Made by a program: the position numbers and the translations under genes. From Scolanthus callimorphus (Eukaryota; Cnidaria; Anthozoa; Actiniaria; Edwardsiidae), in assembly GCA_033964015.1 (NCBI GenBank), contig JAWWUD010000054.1, positions 372,001 through 436,000 of the forward strand: a stretch of 64,000 bases of DNA, given 5' to 3'. The notes below the pieces were generated by a model that made no database searches, had not been told where the DNA came from, and saw only the letters and a program-made list of their open reading frames with translations. Shown in pieces: positions 63,534 through 64,000 of this stretch (position 1 is its first letter; each line of letters begins with the position of its first letter).

Positions 63534-64000
63534 GGATCCCAGCAACTTTGGTAGCCTGCCCGCAGGCTCTCTTTGTTTTCGTTTTTTGAATACTTCCTTT
63601 AATAGGCGCGCGAGGGCGGACAAGCGTCTTCTACACACGCGGCGGGCTTCCTGTGGGAAGCGCGCGCACGTTGTTTTGACAGGGACGGTGGAACTGGGGG
63701 TGGGTGGGGGCTTTAGCAGTTTTCGCAAAGTTTTCAGACATTTTCACTAGACTCGGCCCCACCACGTTGCCATCTCACTAATGAGCCCCCCACTTTCAAA
63801 ACTGTTCCGCCGTCCCTGTTCGAGGCTAAAGGTAGGACGTTTCTCGAGTTATCTGCAAGTTTTGGTGATTTTTTTCTGCAGTAAACTATAAAACAACTGA
63901 TAACAAATGACACGTTTCGGTGCACCAAGCACCATTGTCAAGGGAAATGACAGTGAAAGATGCAGACCGATAGCATTCGTGCCAAGGTCTTTGTTTAATC
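63534..64000. other. Start of protease intron 2
   Basis: No exon is visible. A repeat related to 32690-33000 appears near 63838-63880 (TTTCTCGAGTTATCTGCAAG) and a hammerhead-like motif lies at 63912-63955 on the minus strand. Confidence 0.45.
63912..63955 (-). ncRNA. Hammerhead-like motif
   Basis: On the minus strand the sequence reads CTTGACAA, TGGTGC, TTGG, TGCACC, GAAAC, GTGTC. The GGTGC/GCACC hairpin stands where stem II belongs and GAAAC then GTGTC follow. The CUGANGA core is degraded (TTGACAA), so it is a relic at best. Confidence 0.3.

Overview
The window is eukaryotic and most likely from an anthozoan cnidarian (stony coral or a close relative). It has spliced genes with GT-AG introns of up to about 10 kb, AT-rich introns full of foldback DNA transposons (MITEs), CR1/L2-type non-LTR retrotransposon fragments with short microsatellite tails, and one full-length Ty3/Gypsy element. 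The organism assignment rests on gene structure and repeat style, not on a database match. There is no rRNA, convincing tRNA, CRISPR array or bacterial operon.

Layout. 1-5309 (+): the last four coding exons of a gene whose start lies outside the window; its helical region resembles domain I of Bacillus Cry delta-endotoxins (tentative). 9950-36513 (+): adenylosuccinate lyase (ADSL), 12 coding exons and about 481 residues. Reading frame and splice phases agree throughout except for one missing G in exon 5. Intron 2 of ADSL holds, on the minus strand, an intronless TRIM-NHL gene (22118-24333) broken by one stop and one frameshift. 40134-45570 (-): a two-exon four-EF-hand calmodulin-like protein with a 4.9 kb intron. 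49413-49901 (+): a weak two-exon candidate. 52595 to beyond 63285 (+): a secreted trypsin-like serine protease, with a signal-peptide exon and the first protease exon separated by a 10.4 kb intron.

Mobile DNA. The protease intron holds an antisense Ty3/Gypsy element (54941-62327) with 244-bp LTRs that appear to differ at one base and a 4-bp ATGG target duplication. It landed in the 3' end of an older non-LTR element. Its Pol begins with a MYND-type zinc finger upstream of the protease. Gag and Pol carry two frameshifts and one stop. A 5'-truncated non-LTR element lies at 50300-52354 (-), and another, interrupted, at 11910-15535 (+). About two dozen inverted-repeat elements are delimited; several have readable target duplications (TA, TAA, TTAA, TCAAGA).

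The most unusual feature is the 3' end of ADSL exon 11. Its last coding bases and splice donor form part of a 114-bp unit repeated nine times into intron 11, so near-identical donor sites follow the real one in tandem, at an in-frame period of 38 codons. Four short CTGANGA-like/stem/GAAA motifs resembling hammerhead ribozyme cores are also scattered through the window. The genes are functionally unrelated: purine synthesis, ubiquitin ligation, calcium binding, secreted proteolysis.
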